Shown: positions 25,717 to 34,817 of the stretch, piece by piece | Layout: each line of letters begins with the position of its first letter | How positions within the stretch are numbered: the first letter of the stretch is position 1 | Assembly: GCA_963557065.1 (NCBI GenBank) | Contig: CAUWCT010000006.1 | Location: 6,519-70,518 of the forward strand | Length of the DNA stretch: 64,000 nt | DNA from: UMGS1370 sp963557065 | GTDB lineage: Bacteria > Bacillota > Clostridia > Lachnospirales > Lachnospiraceae | Direction: 5' to 3' | Program-made: the position numbers and the translations under genes | Notes under the pieces: model-generated | What the model was told of the DNA's origin: nothing | The model's input: only the letters and a program-made list of their open reading frames with translations | The model's database searches: none

Positions 25717-27483
25717 TTACATCCGCTCCGGAGCCTCGATTCCCAAAACGCCGATAGAAGCGGTCAGCACATCTTTTGTCAGCATAATCAGGCTGATATA
25801 ACTTGCCTGACGATCCGAATCCTCCTCTGACAGAATCTTGGTGTCGTGGTAGAAACGGTTAAATTCATTAGAAAGTTCATAAATATACTGGCAAATCTTA
25901 TGAGGTGCCAACTCCGCAAAACTGGTTTCCATGACATCATTAAACCTGAGAAGCAAAAGGCATAATCCCTTTTCAGAATCCGATGCTGCAGACAGAATTT
26001 TGCCGCTTTCTGCCTTTCCGCCATTTTCTGCAAATTTATTTAAAATGGATTTAATCCGCACAATGGTGTACAAAATATAAGGCCCTGTATTTCCCTCAAA
26101 GGAAATAAACCGGTCAATATCAAATACATAATCCTTGGCAGCCTGATTGGATAAATCTCCGTATTTTAAAGCCGCAAGCCCTACGATCTTTGCTGTATTT
26201 CTGGCTTCTTCCTCAGAAACGGTCCGATTTTCCATGATCCGGTTAAATACCTGTTCATTAATGTTGGCAATTAAATGCTCCAGACGCATCACGCCGCCGT
26301 CTCTGGTCTTAAAAGGCTTGCCGTCCTTTCCATTCATGGTACCGAATCCCAGAAACGCCATAGGCATCTCCTGACTTACAATCCCTGCCTTTTTTGCCAC
26401 GCGGAACACCTGGGTAAAATGGAGTTCCTGACGTTTATCCGCAATGTAAATATAGCGGTCCGGATGAAAATCCTTTTCCCTCTCAATAATGGTGGCCAGA
26501 TCAGAAGTGGCGTAAAGGGCAGCCCCGTCGGATTTTCTTACAATACAGGGCGGAAGTTCTTTGGAATCCCCTTCCTGGGCAATGTCTACCACCAGAGCGC
26601 CCTGACTCTCATATGCCAGTCCCTTTTCTACTAAATCGTCAATCAAAGCCGGAATATAGGGCTGGGCGTCGCTTTCACCCTTCCATAAATCAAACTCCAC
26701 ATTAAGATTTGCATAATTTTTCTTCAAATCTGCTAAAGAAACCGCCATAATATGCTGCCAGACGGCCCGGTACGGTTTGTATCCGTTCTGAAGACGGAAG
26801 GTGGCGTTCTGCGCCCGCTCCTTAAAACGTTCATCTTCTTTTGATTTTGCGCTGGCAGCCGGATAGATCTCCTCTAACTCGCTGATGGTAAAAGGCGCTT
26901 CTGTAGGATATTCCCCTGTGTAAGATTCGTCAAAGTAAACCAGATCCGGTTTTCTCTCCCGAAGTTCCTCAATAATCAGACCCATCTGCAGGCCCCAGTC
27001 TCCCAGATGCACATCGCCGATCATCTGATGTCCCAGGAAACGTCCCATCCGCTTAATGCTCTCTCCGATTACTGCAGAACGCAGATGTCCTACGTGAAGA
27101 GGTTTTGCTACATTGGCTCCGCCGTAATCTACCATAATGGTCTCCGGCTTTTTAACCGGCTCCAGACCCAGCTTTTCCTCTCCTGCCATCTGATTTAAAT
27201 ACTCTGCCGCAAACTCTTCACTGACTTTCAGATTAATAAATCCGGGCATAACCGCCTCTTTCATGGAAAAAATCTTTGATCCGGAAAGAGCCTCTGCCAC
27301 CTGGGAGGCAATCTCGATTGGTTTCTTTTTATAAGCCTTGGCTGCCGCCATAGCGCCGTTGCACTGGTATTCACACAGATCCGGGCGGTTGGACAGCACT
27401 GCCTTTGCATAATTTTCCTCATAACCGCAGTCTAAAAATGCCTGCTTTAATTCCTCTTCCATTATGGCAAGGATTTTCTTCAT
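25717..27483 (-). CDS. argS: Arginyl-tRNA synthetase
   Basis: 588 residues, class I. N-terminal Add1 domain (about 1-95), HIGH-type motif KPLHVGHLRSAVIGES near 127, catalytic core with the ArgS insertion, and a C-terminal DALR anticodon-binding helical domain (NTGPYILYTIVRIKSIL onward). The KMSKS loop is replaced by FGTMNGKDGKPFKTRDGG, which is normal for ArgS. It charges tRNA-Arg. No T-box is seen; only 16 bases separate it from the NlpC/P60 gene upstream. Confidence 0.97.
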   Translation of the reverse strand: MKKILAIMEEELKQAFLDCGYEENYAKAVLSNRPDLCEYQCNGAMAAAKAYKKKPIEIASQVAEALSGSKIFSMKEAVMPGFINLKVSEEFAAEYLNQMAGEEKLGLEPVKKPETIMVDYGGANVAKPLHVGHLRSAVIGESIKRMGRFLGHQMIGDVHLGDWGLQMGLIIEELRERKPDLVYFDESYTGEYPTEAPFTISELEEIYPAASAKSKEDERFKERAQNATFRLQNGYKPYRAVWQHIMAVSLADLKKNYANLNVEFDLWKGESDAQPYIPALIDDLVEKGLAYESQGALVVDIAQEGDSKELPPCIVRKSDGAALYATSDLATIIEREKDFHPDRYIYIADKRQELHFTQVFRVAKKAGIVSQEMPMAFLGFGTMNGKDGKPFKTRDGGVMRLEHLIANINEQVFNRIMENRTVSEEEARNTAKIVGLAALKYGDLSNQAAKDYVFDIDRFISFEGNTGPYILYTIVRIKSILNKFAENGGKAESGKILSAASDSEKGLCLLLLRFNDVMETSFAELAPHKICQYIYELSNEFNRFYHDTKILSEEDSDRQASYISLIMLTKDVLTASIGVLGIEAPERM

Positions 27484-27499
27484 ATCACTATATCTCCTT

Positions 27500-28294
27500 T
27501 TATACTCCTAATAAATTGGAAATTCTGGGAATATCCGTCCGATCATTCCACACACAGATGGTCACTCCTTTGCCTGTCCCATCACCATGAATCATTCTGC
27601 CGTTTCCGATATAAATCCCGGCATGGCTGACAGCGTCCAGAGAGGGACCAAAGGCAATTAAATCCCCTACTTTCAGATCATCTGCCGAACGATCGGTTCC
27701 CAGACGCGCCTGTTCTTCGGAAGTCCTGGGAAGCTCCAGGCCCCCATATGCCTTCATCAGATATTGGATAAATCCGGAACAGTCAAATCCTGTCGCAGGG
27801 TCCGAAGCACCCATTTGGTAATGAGACCCCAACAGGTTCATGGCTATCTTAATCAATTCCGCCCTATCTTCCTCTGCTTTGGGGATATTCCATGTATCGG
27901 TGACTGTAATCTGACCGGAATTGCCGTCTAAATAAGCGCTGTGACCGTCATATGCAATCTCGATCCAGCCGTTTCCGGCATCGCCCAGTACCCGATAGAC
28001 CGTCTTTGGATATGCAAACCCATAGCTTCCCTGTCCTCCTGGAGCATCCAAAATGGCAACCCCCTGATCTCCCGTAATCTCTGCAATCGGTACATCCAGA
28101 GCAACTGCAGTCATCTCTTCTGCTCCAGGCAGATCGGTCCCGCCATCTGCTGCCTGCGCCTTATAGCCGGCCAATCCGTCTGCTGCTGCCAGTCCCTCTC
28201 CCGGTCCTGCTCCATAAGATATTGTCCATACTGACAGAGTAATGGTCCCGCAGAGAACTGCCAATATTCCAAGTTTTCTCCATCTTTTTATCAT
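27500..28294 (-). CDS. Secreted NlpC/P60 cell-wall hydrolase
   Basis: 264 residues. Signal peptide at about 1-28 (KLGILAVLCGTITLSVWTISYGAG), an SH3-type domain at about 65-125 (VAILDAPGGQGSYG...YDGHSAYLDG) and a C40 peptidase domain with catalytic Cys in GFDCSGFIQYLMK and His in SHAGIYIGNGRMIHGDG. It should cut D-Glu-diaminopimelate bonds in peptidoglycan stem peptides outside the membrane. Start 28294 has GGGGAGG upstream. A 5-bp GCCGG hairpin lies in its leader. Confidence 0.9.
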   Translation of the reverse strand: MIKRWRKLGILAVLCGTITLSVWTISYGAGPGEGLAAADGLAGYKAQAADGGTDLPGAEEMTAVALDVPIAEITGDQGVAILDAPGGQGSYGFAYPKTVYRVLGDAGNGWIEIAYDGHSAYLDGNSGQITVTDTWNIPKAEEDRAELIKIAMNLLGSHYQMGASDPATGFDCSGFIQYLMKAYGGLELPRTSEEQARLGTDRSADDLKVGDLIAFGPSLDAVSHAGIYIGNGRMIHGDGTGKGVTICVWNDRTDIPRISNLLGV

Positions 28295-28374
28295 CTGTAC
28301 CTCCCCGGCTCTCTTCACCGGCTTTTGCCGGATGTGAAAAGCCCTATCCCAATTATCCCAAACATCTGCGATAC

Positions 28375-28441
28375 AAAAACTGCCGCACAATGAACCATCG
28401 GATATCCTAAAATCGAAATCCTCCCTTTCACTCTGCGGCAG
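28375..28441 (-). terminator. Terminator after efp
   Basis: Minus-strand stem CTGCCGCA/TGCGGCAG (28434-28441 with 28380-28387) with a long structured loop, followed by five Ts (28375-28379). It separates efp from the NlpC/P60 gene. Confidence 0.75.
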
Positions 28442-28527
28442 TCTGTCCTGCTCTTATCTCCTGTCAGCATCCATATACAAAAACAGTTCCCTGTACACAG
28501 ATGCCAAAACCGGCCAAATCTGTCTCA

Positions 28528-29085
28528 TTAAACTCTGGACAGATACTCTCCAGTTCTGGTGTCGATCTTAACCTTATCACCCTGGCTTACAAACAGCGGT
28601 ACTGCAATGGTTGCTCCGGTCTCAACAGTAGCCGGCTTGGTTGCTCCGGTTGCGGTATCACCCTTAAATCCAGGCTCTGTATCTGTAATCTCCAACTCTA
28701 CAAACAGAGGAGGCTCTACAGAAAATACATTGCCATTATAAGAACATACCTTTACCATCTCGTTCTCTTTTACAAACTTTAATGCATCGCCGATGGTCTC
28801 AGAGTTTAATGCTACCTGATCATAGGTCTCCACATTCATAAAATGGAATAAATCGCCGTCTGCATACAGATACTGCATGTCCACTCTGTCAATTCTTGCT
28901 GCCGGGAACTTCTCGGTAGGACGGAATGTTTTTTCAATTACGCCGCCGCTGATTACATTTTTTAACTTGGTGCGGACAAACGCAGCGCCCTTACCTGGCT
29001 TTACGTGCTGGAACTCCAGAATCTGCACAACGTTGCCGTCAATCTCCAATGTAATACCGTTTCTAAAATCACCTGCTGATATCAT
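28528..29085 (-). CDS. efp: Translation elongation factor P
   Basis: 185 residues, exactly the usual EF-P length when started at 29085 after AGGAGG. Three domains: KOW-like (1-60) with the loop KPGKGAAF carrying the modifiable lysine, then two OB domains ending in [20 protein letters not shown] relieves ribosome stalling at proline runs. No lysine-modifying genes (epmAB or ymfI-type) are in the window. Confidence 0.97.
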   Translation of the reverse strand: MISAGDFRNGITLEIDGNVVQILEFQHVKPGKGAAFVRTKLKNVISGGVIEKTFRPTEKFPAARIDRVDMQYLYADGDLFHFMNVETYDQVALNSETIGDALKFVKENEMVKVCSYNGNVFSVEPPLFVELEITDTEPGFKGDTATGATKPATVETGATIAVPLFVSQGDKVKIDTRTGEYLSRV

Positions 29086-29128
29086 AAAGATATTCCTCCT
29101 TAAGTCGTTCAACTCTTCAATCTAGTTT

Positions 29129-29157
29129 ATTTTATAATAGAATTCCTGTATTTTCAA
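29129..29157 (-). promoter_or_regulatory. Promoter of efp
   Basis: Minus-strand TTGAAA (29152-29157), 17 bp, TAAAAT (29129-29134). The -35 box overlaps the stop codon of the upstream aroD-aroK fusion. Confidence 0.65.
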
Positions 29158-30455
29158 CTCTTTTTTCGTTTTTCCTGCAAAAAAGTAAGAATTTCCGCTG
29201 CAATTTCTTCCTTACTCTTTCCATCTGTGGAAATTGTCAGATCCGCTGCCTCCTCATAAAACTGCCGTCTCCTATCCATCAGATGCCCAATCCCCTCTTT
29301 GCTCATGTGCCCTTTCAGGTTCGGTCTGGAAGTATCTGACTTTACCCGCTTAAGCACTGTTTCCGGCGATGCTGTTAGAAGCACAATCACTCCTGCCTGC
29401 CTCATGGCCTCTGTATTTTCCTTTCTAAGAACAGCGCCGCCTCCGCAGGAAACCACAGCTGCATCCTCTTTACAGATTTTCTGAATCAGGGCCGTCTCCA
29501 GGTCTCTGAAATATTCTTCCCCATATTTTTCAAAAATATCGGGAATCTTCATGGCACTTTCTTCTTCAATCTGCTGATCCATCTCGATTGCCGGAAGAGA
29601 CAAACACTCTGCCAGTTGAGAAGATACGGTCGTCTTTCCGGTTCCCATAAATCCGATTAGAAAAATATGGTTTCTTTGAGCAGTCATCCCTTTATGTACT
29701 GCATCCAGAATAATTTTTAATACGGCTGCATCCATCTGGCCGGGAGCCGACGCAGTTTTTGCGCTTCCAAATGTCACCGAAGATCCGAAAGTCTCCCCTG
29801 AAAGCCGGCTGATCAGTCCCAGACCTCCCATGGCCATGGTGATAACCGGACTTTTCATAATCCGGGACGCAGTCTCTGTTACAGATAAAAGGCTAAGGAC
29901 ATCTCCTGCATTGTGCGGCATTACTGCTGCCTTTAAAATATCTGCCCCCAGTTCTTCCATCTGTTCAAACCGCCAGAGCAGCTCTTTGCTGTCCGGAGTC
30001 CTGGAAAAATCATGGCTGGACATGATAATTTTTACACCCTGCTTTTTTATTTGGCGGATTGCGTCTGCAAATATCTCCCGGCCGGCTTTCAGACCGGTAA
30101 ACAGTTCCAGATCCACCAGATCCACATTTCCTGACATCCCTGCCTGTAAGGCCAGTTCCAGATACGTTCCGGCGTCCAGTTCTTTTTCTCCGCCTTCCTT
30201 CTTTCCGCGAAAAGTAAACAAAACAGGGACATCCCCCAATATACTCCTGAGTTCTTTTAACACCTGGCAGTCCGCCTGGGAACTCATTCCCTCTTCATAC
30301 CAGTCCGCCCGCCATTCCACCAAATCAAAGGGAATCGTTTTTAATGACTTTGCCTGGGCAACAATTTCCTCTTTCGATACTGCCACAATGGGAACACAGA
30401 TTTTAGGGCGTCCGATGCCAATGGAAACGCCCCTTACCTTTACTGCTTCTGTCAT
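29154..30455 (-). CDS. aroD-aroK: Fused type I 3-dehydroquinate dehydratase / shikimate kinase
   Basis: 433 residues in one frame. Residues 1 to about 250 are AroD type I: His in IIMSSHDFSRTP, Schiff-base Lys in ILKAAVMPHN, and the SRLSGE...SAPGQM end. Residues about 263-430 are AroK: P-loop GFMGTGKTT, shikimate-binding EMDQQIEE...FRDLE and CGGGAVLR. The two catalyse steps 3 and 5 of aromatic synthesis, separated by the AroE step, so this is not simple channelling between neighbours. The start overlaps yqeG (ATGA). No frameshift or internal stop. Confidence 0.93.
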   Translation of the reverse strand: MTEAVKVRGVSIGIGRPKICVPIVAVSKEEIVAQAKSLKTIPFDLVEWRADWYEEGMSSQADCQVLKELRSILGDVPVLFTFRGKKEGGEKELDAGTYLELALQAGMSGNVDLVDLELFTGLKAGREIFADAIRQIKKQGVKIIMSSHDFSRTPDSKELLWRFEQMEELGADILKAAVMPHNAGDVLSLLSVTETASRIMKSPVITMAMGGLGLISRLSGETFGSSVTFGSAKTASAPGQMDAAVLKIILDAVHKGMTAQRNHIFLIGFMGTGKTTVSSQLAECLSLPAIEMDQQIEEESAMKIPDIFEKYGEEYFRDLETALIQKICKEDAAVVSCGGGAVLRKENTEAMRQAGVIVLLTASPETVLKRVKSDTSRPNLKGHMSKEGIGHLMDRRRQFYEEAADLTISTDGKSKEEIAAEILTFLQEKRKKS

Positions 30456-30949
30456 TTTCTTTTCCTCTCATACGCATATAGGACCAGCTTTTCCGGAATC
30501 CGTTTCAGCACAATCTGAATTTCTTCCTTCGGGTCCATAGGGTCCACCAGAATGCTGTAAAGTCCGGTCCGGTTGGCTCCCCAGATGTCTGTAAAAATCT
30601 GATCGCCTACGACAATCGTCTCTTCCGGCCTGGTCTTCATCTTTTCCATGGCTTTTTGGTATCCCTTTCGTTTCGGCTTTCCTGCCTTATAAATATATTT
30701 TGTACCTACATCTTCTGCAAATTTTCTCACTCTGGGTTCTTTGTTGTTGGAGGCCAGACAGGACTCCATTCCCATGGTTTTCAGCCGTTTAAAAAGCTGC
30801 CTTGCCTGATCATCGGCAGGTGCGTCATGGGGCACTAAGGTATTGTCTACGTCAAAAATCACTCCTCGGATGCCCTCCTGATAAAATCGTTCAAAGGGAA
30901 TCTGATACGTGCTTTCTGCCCGCTCATCGGGATAAAATTGTTTTAACAT
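30452..30949 (-). CDS. YqeG-family HAD IIIA phosphatase
   Basis: 165 residues. HAD motif I is FDVDNTLVPHD, motif II is the S in CLASNNKE, with a KPKRKGY lysine and VGDQIFTDIWGANR for the acidic pair. YqeG proteins group with phosphatidylglycerophosphate phosphatases; activity here is inferred. As in Bacillus, where yqeG precedes aroE, it lies next to a shikimate-pathway gene. Its stop overlaps the fusion's start. Confidence 0.9.
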   Translation of the reverse strand: MLKQFYPDERAESTYQIPFERFYQEGIRGVIFDVDNTLVPHDAPADDQARQLFKRLKTMGMESCLASNNKEPRVRKFAEDVGTKYIYKAGKPKRKGYQKAMEKMKTRPEETIVVGDQIFTDIWGANRTGLYSILVDPMDPKEEIQIVLKRIPEKLVLYAYERKRK

Positions 30950-30956
30950 CGTTCTC

Positions 30957-31409
30957 TTATTTCTTCAGCAGTTTTCCCAGCTCTTCCATAAAGGTATTTA
31001 CATCCTTAAATTCCCTGTACACGGATGCAAACCGGACATAGGCTACCTCGTCCAGTTCCTTCAGCTTATCCATAACCAGTTCTCCGATCACAGAGGTGGG
31101 AACCTCCTTTTCCTCCATATTAAAAATCTGATTTTCAATGCTGTCAATCACAGCGTTAATCTGCTGGGTAGACACCGGCCGCTTATGGCAGGACTGAACC
31201 ACTCCATTCTCAATTTTTGCCCTGTCGTACGGTTCTCTGGTCTCGTCTTTTTTAATTACCATCAGCGGCATGGTCTCTAACTTCTCGTAAGTAGTAAACC
31301 GTTTCCCGCAGGTTTCGCACTGTCTGCGCCGGCGGATAGAGCTGTTGTCATCTGCCGGCCTGGAATCAATTACCTTTGTATCTGCTGCATTGCAAAATGG
31401 GCATTTCAC
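30957..31409 (-). CDS. nrdR: Transcriptional repressor NrdR
   Basis: 150 residues when started at a GTG (31407-31409), giving the standard VKCPFCN N-terminus after AGGAGG. Zinc ribbon CPFC...CETCGKRF at 2-35 and ATP-cone at about 46-136 (VIKKDETREPYDRAKIENGV). NrdR senses ATP/dATP and represses ribonucleotide reductase genes, none of which are in the window. It ends seven bases before yqeG. Confidence 0.95.
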   Translation of the reverse strand: MKCPFCNAADTKVIDSRPADDNSSIRRRRQCETCGKRFTTYEKLETMPLMVIKKDETREPYDRAKIENGVVQSCHKRPVSTQQINAVIDSIENQIFNMEEKEVPTSVIGELVMDKLKELDEVAYVRFASVYREFKDVNTFMEELGKLLKK

Positions 31410-31507
31410 CTTCTCTACCTCCTGTCCTCTTTTGAAAGGGCATTGTATCCCCGAATCATTTAGACTTATTTTACATGAAGGCCGCCGGTTCTGCAAGCCT
31501 TTTTGTT

Positions 31508-31765
31508 TCATCCTCCCTTGCACCGCTCTTCCTTTTCCTGATAATCCACCAGAATAATGTCCTCCCCCACCTGGCAAATGTTGCAGAACGGAATAATATA
31601 TTCCTTCTCCCTGCATAAAAATCCGCAGAAACTTCCTGGTCCCGGCACGATAATCGCTATCATGCACCCTGTATTCATATCAAAATCCACATCTCCTACA
31701 AAGCCCAGCCGGTGGCAGTTATTGATATTAATTACTTCTTTGGTCTTCAGTTCACAGATCCGCAT
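31508..31765 (-). CDS. YlmC/YmxH-family sporulation protein
   Basis: 85 residues starting MRICELKTKEVININNCHRLGFVGDVDFD, a PRC-barrel small protein. In Clostridia this gene usually lies between sigG and nrdR; nrdR is still next door, but sigG is 10.6 kb away. Role in spore formation is known only by association. The open frame continues upstream to 31882, but the family start is at 31765. Confidence 0.85.
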   Translation of the reverse strand: MRICELKTKEVININNCHRLGFVGDVDFDMNTGCMIAIIVPGPGSFCGFLCREKEYIIPFCNICQVGEDIILVDYQEKEERCKGG

Positions 31766-31803
31766 ACCCTGCCTCACAAAACGTCTTTTTTGACAGTATA
31801 TGC

Positions 31804-31852
31804 AAAAAGGCCGCCGCCCAGTCTGCATTTTCACAGAAACGGGCGGACAGCC
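31804..31852 (-). terminator. Terminator of the metNIQ operon
   Basis: Minus-strand GC-rich stem (31841-31852 with 31809-31819, core CCGCCC/GGGCGG) followed by five Ts (31804-31808). Confidence 0.75.
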
Positions 31853-31873
31853 TTCCATCGCTTTGCCAGTGTA

Positions 31874-31919
31874 CTGTCTCACTCATAGTTCGCAGAATGA
31901 CGCAGAATGAACGAGACAG
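31874..31919. repeat. Inverted repeat enclosing a 10-bp tandem duplication
   Basis: CTGTCTC (31874-31880) and GAGACAG (31913-31919) flank an exact tandem repeat CGCAGAATGA at 31891-31900 and 31901-31910. It lies between metQ and its terminator. Role unknown. Confidence 0.4.
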
Positions 31920-31956
31920 CACTCTCGTACAACGAAAACTAAGTTTCTTCTACGGA

Positions 31957-32871
31957 TTAAAACAGCGGAACGACTGCTCCTTCATACGTCTCATCCATAA
32001 AAGTTTTAATCTCTTCGCTGGTCAGGACTTCTACCAGGGCTTTGGTTTTATCAGTTTCTTCTTCGCCTTCTCTTACTGCCAGCACGTTGCCGTAGGTGGT
32101 TGCAGAAATAGATTCTGCATCTTCGATTGCAAGAGCATCGCTTACCTTTAAGCCAGCCTCAATTGCATAGTTGCCGTTGATAACTGCAAGATCGACGTCT
32201 GGAAGAACACGCGGAATCTGGGCAGCTTCTACTTCCATGATCTCTAAGTTCTTCGGATTTTCTGCAATGTCATTTTTGGTTGCCTCTAAACCGGCTCCCT
32301 CTTTTAAGGTAATTAAGCCCTGTGCCTCTAATAACAGAAGCGCTCTTGCCTCATTGGTCACGTCGTTTGGAACTGCTACCACTGCGCCGTCTGCCACTTC
32401 CTCTAAAGAAGCGGTCTTTCCTGCATAGATCCCGAATGGCTCATAGTGGATGGCTGCTGCGGATACCAGCTTGGTTTTATGCTGCTCATCAAAGGACTCT
32501 AAGTAAGGAAGGTGCTGGAAGTAGTTCGCATCCAGATCTCCTGCGTCTAAGGCATTGTTTGGCTGGACATAATCGCTGTAAACCATTACCTGCAGATCAT
32601 ATCCTTTTTCTGCCATCAGAGGTTTTGCTGCCTCTAAAATCTCTGCATGGGGAGCCGGACTTGCGCCGACTACCATCTTTTCTAAGTCGCCGGATGCTTT
32701 AGACTCTTCTGCTTTGGTTTCTTCTGTCTTTGTTTCTTCTGCTTTGCTTTCTGCCTGTGCAGTGGTTTCTGCCGCAGATGCTGCAGTTGTTTCAGCAGCG
32801 TCATTTCCTCCACAGGCAGATAATGCTGCTGCAGTCAGGATAGCTGCGAGTACAAGACTTACTTTTTTCAT
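31957..32871 (-). CDS. metQ: Methionine ABC transporter substrate-binding lipoprotein
   Basis: 304 residues: lipoprotein signal (LTAAALSACGGND, acylated Cys about residue 20), a Glu/Thr/Lys/Ala linker to about 60, then the NlpA/MetQ fold (VVGASPAPHAEILE, VYSDYVQPNNALDAGDLDANYFQHLPYL, AAIHYEPFGIYAGK). It captures methionine outside the cell. Last gene of the metN-metI-metQ operon, 51 bases after metI. Confidence 0.93.
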   Translation of the reverse strand: MKKVSLVLAAILTAAALSACGGNDAAETTAASAAETTAQAESKAEETKTEETKAEESKASGDLEKMVVGASPAPHAEILEAAKPLMAEKGYDLQVMVYSDYVQPNNALDAGDLDANYFQHLPYLESFDEQHKTKLVSAAAIHYEPFGIYAGKTASLEEVADGAVVAVPNDVTNEARALLLLEAQGLITLKEGAGLEATKNDIAENPKNLEIMEVEAAQIPRVLPDVDLAVINGNYAIEAGLKVSDALAIEDAESISATTYGNVLAVREGEEETDKTKALVEVLTSEEIKTFMDETYEGAVVPLF

Positions 32872-32922
32872 AATGATTCCTCCTCATTAAAGGTAATTTA
32901 TGATTCAGGCGTATACGCCAAA

Positions 32923-33594
32923 TCAGCGGATTCTCTTGTCATTGATCTTAGACAGTTTCATAAAGGATTCCTGGATAATCTGTACAATGATTACCATAAT
33001 GGCAACCGTTACAAACATAATCCCTGTCTCATACCGGTAATAACCATAGTTGATAGCAATGGCTCCCAGTCCACCTGCGCCTACAAATCCGCCCATAGCG
33101 GTGTAGCCTAAAATCGTAGTGACGGAAATAGCCGCGCCTACCAGTAAAGACGGCCTGGATTCCGGCAGAAGGACTTTATAAATAATCTGCCAGGTGGAAG
33201 CTCCCATGGATTTTGCCGCTTCGATAACGCCTGCGTCCACTTCCCTGAAAGAAGACTCTACCATTCTGGCAATATAGGGAGCGCCCGCGATAATCAACGG
33301 GAATATCAGCGCTTCAGGGCCAATGGTGGTTCCCACTACTTTTCTGGTTATTGGAAGAACCATAATGGCCAGAATAATAAAGGGAACGGAACGGAGCAGG
33401 TTAATCATAAGTCCTAAAATTTTTTCAAGAACCGGAACCGGCTTAATGCCGTCCTTTGCCGTTACCACCAGAATTACGCCAAGCGGAATTCCAATCAGAT
33501 AGGAAAAAAGAGAGGACATGGCCACCATATAAATGGTTTCCCAAATTCCTGTCCCCAGCATACTAAGGGTTGTGGAATCAAACTGCATCTTCAT
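32923..33594 (-). CDS. metI: Methionine ABC transporter permease
   Basis: 223 residues, five or so membrane helices. The permease loop ESSFREVDAGVIEAAKSMGASTWQIIYKVLLPESRPSLL is the MetI-type EAA contact for MetN. It overlaps the metN end by 17 bases, so the two are coupled. Confidence 0.94.
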   Translation of the reverse strand: MKMQFDSTTLSMLGTGIWETIYMVAMSSLFSYLIGIPLGVILVVTAKDGIKPVPVLEKILGLMINLLRSVPFIILAIMVLPITRKVVGTTIGPEALIFPLIIAGAPYIARMVESSFREVDAGVIEAAKSMGASTWQIIYKVLLPESRPSLLVGAAISVTTILGYTAMGGFVGAGGLGAIAINYGYYRYETGIMFVTVAIMVIIVQIIQESFMKLSKINDKRIR

Positions 33595-34594
33595 TTACCT
33601 CCTCATACGGCACCCTGGCAGTGCTTAAGTAATTGGTCACTCTTCTGGCGTCTGCCTCGTCTTCCGGAAGCTGGACAATCATCTGTCCCATGGCAGTGCC
33701 GTTAATGTCCCTGGTTGCTGCATACATAATATTAACTGGCGTTTTACAGGCCAGAATCATGTTGGCAAGCACCGGTTCGGAAGAAGCCCGTCCGTCAAAG
33801 ATAATGCGGATCTGGCGGCCTCCGCCAAAATTGCCGGTTTCCACTGCGTCGCCTAAAATCAGCTGGCGGCCGATTTTGGATTTGGGCTCTGAAAAAATCT
33901 CCGATACCTTTCCAGACTCTGCAATGTGGCTTTTATCAATAATCGCAACGCGGTCGCAAATCGCTTCAATTACCGCCATCTCATGGGTAATCACAATGAC
34001 CGTAACACCCAGTTCCTTGTTGATCTGCTTTAACAGCTGGAGAATCGACTTGGTGGTATTGGGGTCTAATGCACTGGTAGCTTCATCGCACAAAAGCACC
34101 TTGGGGTTGGTAGCAAGGGCTCTTGCGATAGCAACTCTCTGCTTTTGTCCGCCGGAAAGCTGTGCCGGATATGCCTTCATCCGTTCCTCTAACCCTACCA
34201 TTTTCAGCAGTTCTTTTGCCCGTTCTTTTGCCTCTGCCTTTGGCACGCCTGCAATCTCCAGTGGAAAACATACATTCTGCAGGACGTTTCTCTGGGCCAG
34301 GAGGTTAAACTGCTGGAAAATCATTCCCATGGATCTTCTGGCTGCCCGAATTCCCGATTCTCCCAGATCTCCCAGGCTCTGTCCTTCAAAAATTACCTTT
34401 CCTGCCGTCGGTTTCTCCAAAAAGTTGATGCACCGCACCAAGGTGCTTTTGCCTGCACCAGACAGGCCGATAATTCCAAAAATCTCGCCTTTTTCAATCT
34501 CCAGATTAATATTATCCAGAGCATTGACCGTTCCATTTGCGGTAGAGAACTGTTTGCCCAGCCCTTCCAGCCTGATAATCGCCTCTGCTGACAT
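33578..34594 (-). CDS. metN: Methionine ABC transporter ATP-binding protein
   Basis: 338 residues. Walker A GLSGAGKST, signature LSGGQKQRVAIAR, Walker B VLLCDEATSALDP and ITHEMAVIEAI; a C-terminal NIL domain (about 265-338) that in MetN binds methionine and inhibits transport allosterically. Start 34594 has AAGGAAG upstream; an in-frame extension to 34741 runs back through the leader hairpins and is not used. Expression is probably controlled by the Met-rich leader at 34818-34907. Confidence 0.94.
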   Translation of the reverse strand: MSAEAIIRLEGLGKQFSTANGTVNALDNINLEIEKGEIFGIIGLSGAGKSTLVRCINFLEKPTAGKVIFEGQSLGDLGESGIRAARRSMGMIFQQFNLLAQRNVLQNVCFPLEIAGVPKAEAKERAKELLKMVGLEERMKAYPAQLSGGQKQRVAIARALATNPKVLLCDEATSALDPNTTKSILQLLKQINKELGVTVIVITHEMAVIEAICDRVAIIDKSHIAESGKVSEIFSEPKSKIGRQLILGDAVETGNFGGGRQIRIIFDGRASSEPVLANMILACKTPVNIMYAATRDINGTAMGQMIVQLPEDEADARRVTNYLSTARVPYEEVNEDAV

Positions 34595-34697
34595 TTCATA
34601 CTTCCTTTCTTTTTCATACATTCTTCTCATAGTCGGATGTGTTTGTGAAACCGCAGGAATCTGCCTTTCGCAGCTTTTTGCGGATGTCTGACAACGC

Positions 34698-34738
34698 AAA
34701 AGAGCCGCAAGCCCTTGCACAGACCTGCGACCCCTTTT
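34698..34738 (-). terminator. Candidate attenuator hairpin before metN
   Basis: On the minus strand 34724-34738 (AAAAGGGGTCGCAGG) pairs with 34698-34711 (CTTGCGGCTCTTTT): an 8-bp GC core plus an A/T extension whose 3' side is the T-run. A 6-bp alternative pairing exists between the 12-base loop (GTCTGT) and ACAGAT at 34748-34753 just upstream, which could act as an antiterminator. Pairing is read by eye, not computed. Confidence 0.5.
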
Positions 34739-34756
34739 CATTTCTTCCTATCTGTT

Positions 34757-34783
34757 CTGAAGTTCTTTTTCAAAAGACCTCAG
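34757..34783 (-). other. Leader hairpin upstream of the attenuator
   Basis: CTGAGGTCTTTT pairs with AAAAAGAACTTCAG over 12 pairs with one bulge, 35 bases after the leader-peptide stop codon. It precedes the terminator-like hairpin, as expected for a multi-state leader. Confidence 0.5.
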
Positions 34784-34817
34784 GGTTCATCACATCATCT
34801 ATACATTTGGACGTTTA

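Noticed and set aside
31410..31507. Hairpin AAGGC/GCCTT between ylmC and nrdR as a terminator
   Set aside because: The stem is only five pairs and no T-run follows, so the two genes are probably co-transcribed.
34595..34741. In-frame N-terminal extension of metN (49 residues)
   Set aside because: It runs through the leader hairpins, lacks MetN similarity, and a good ribosome site supports the start at 34594.
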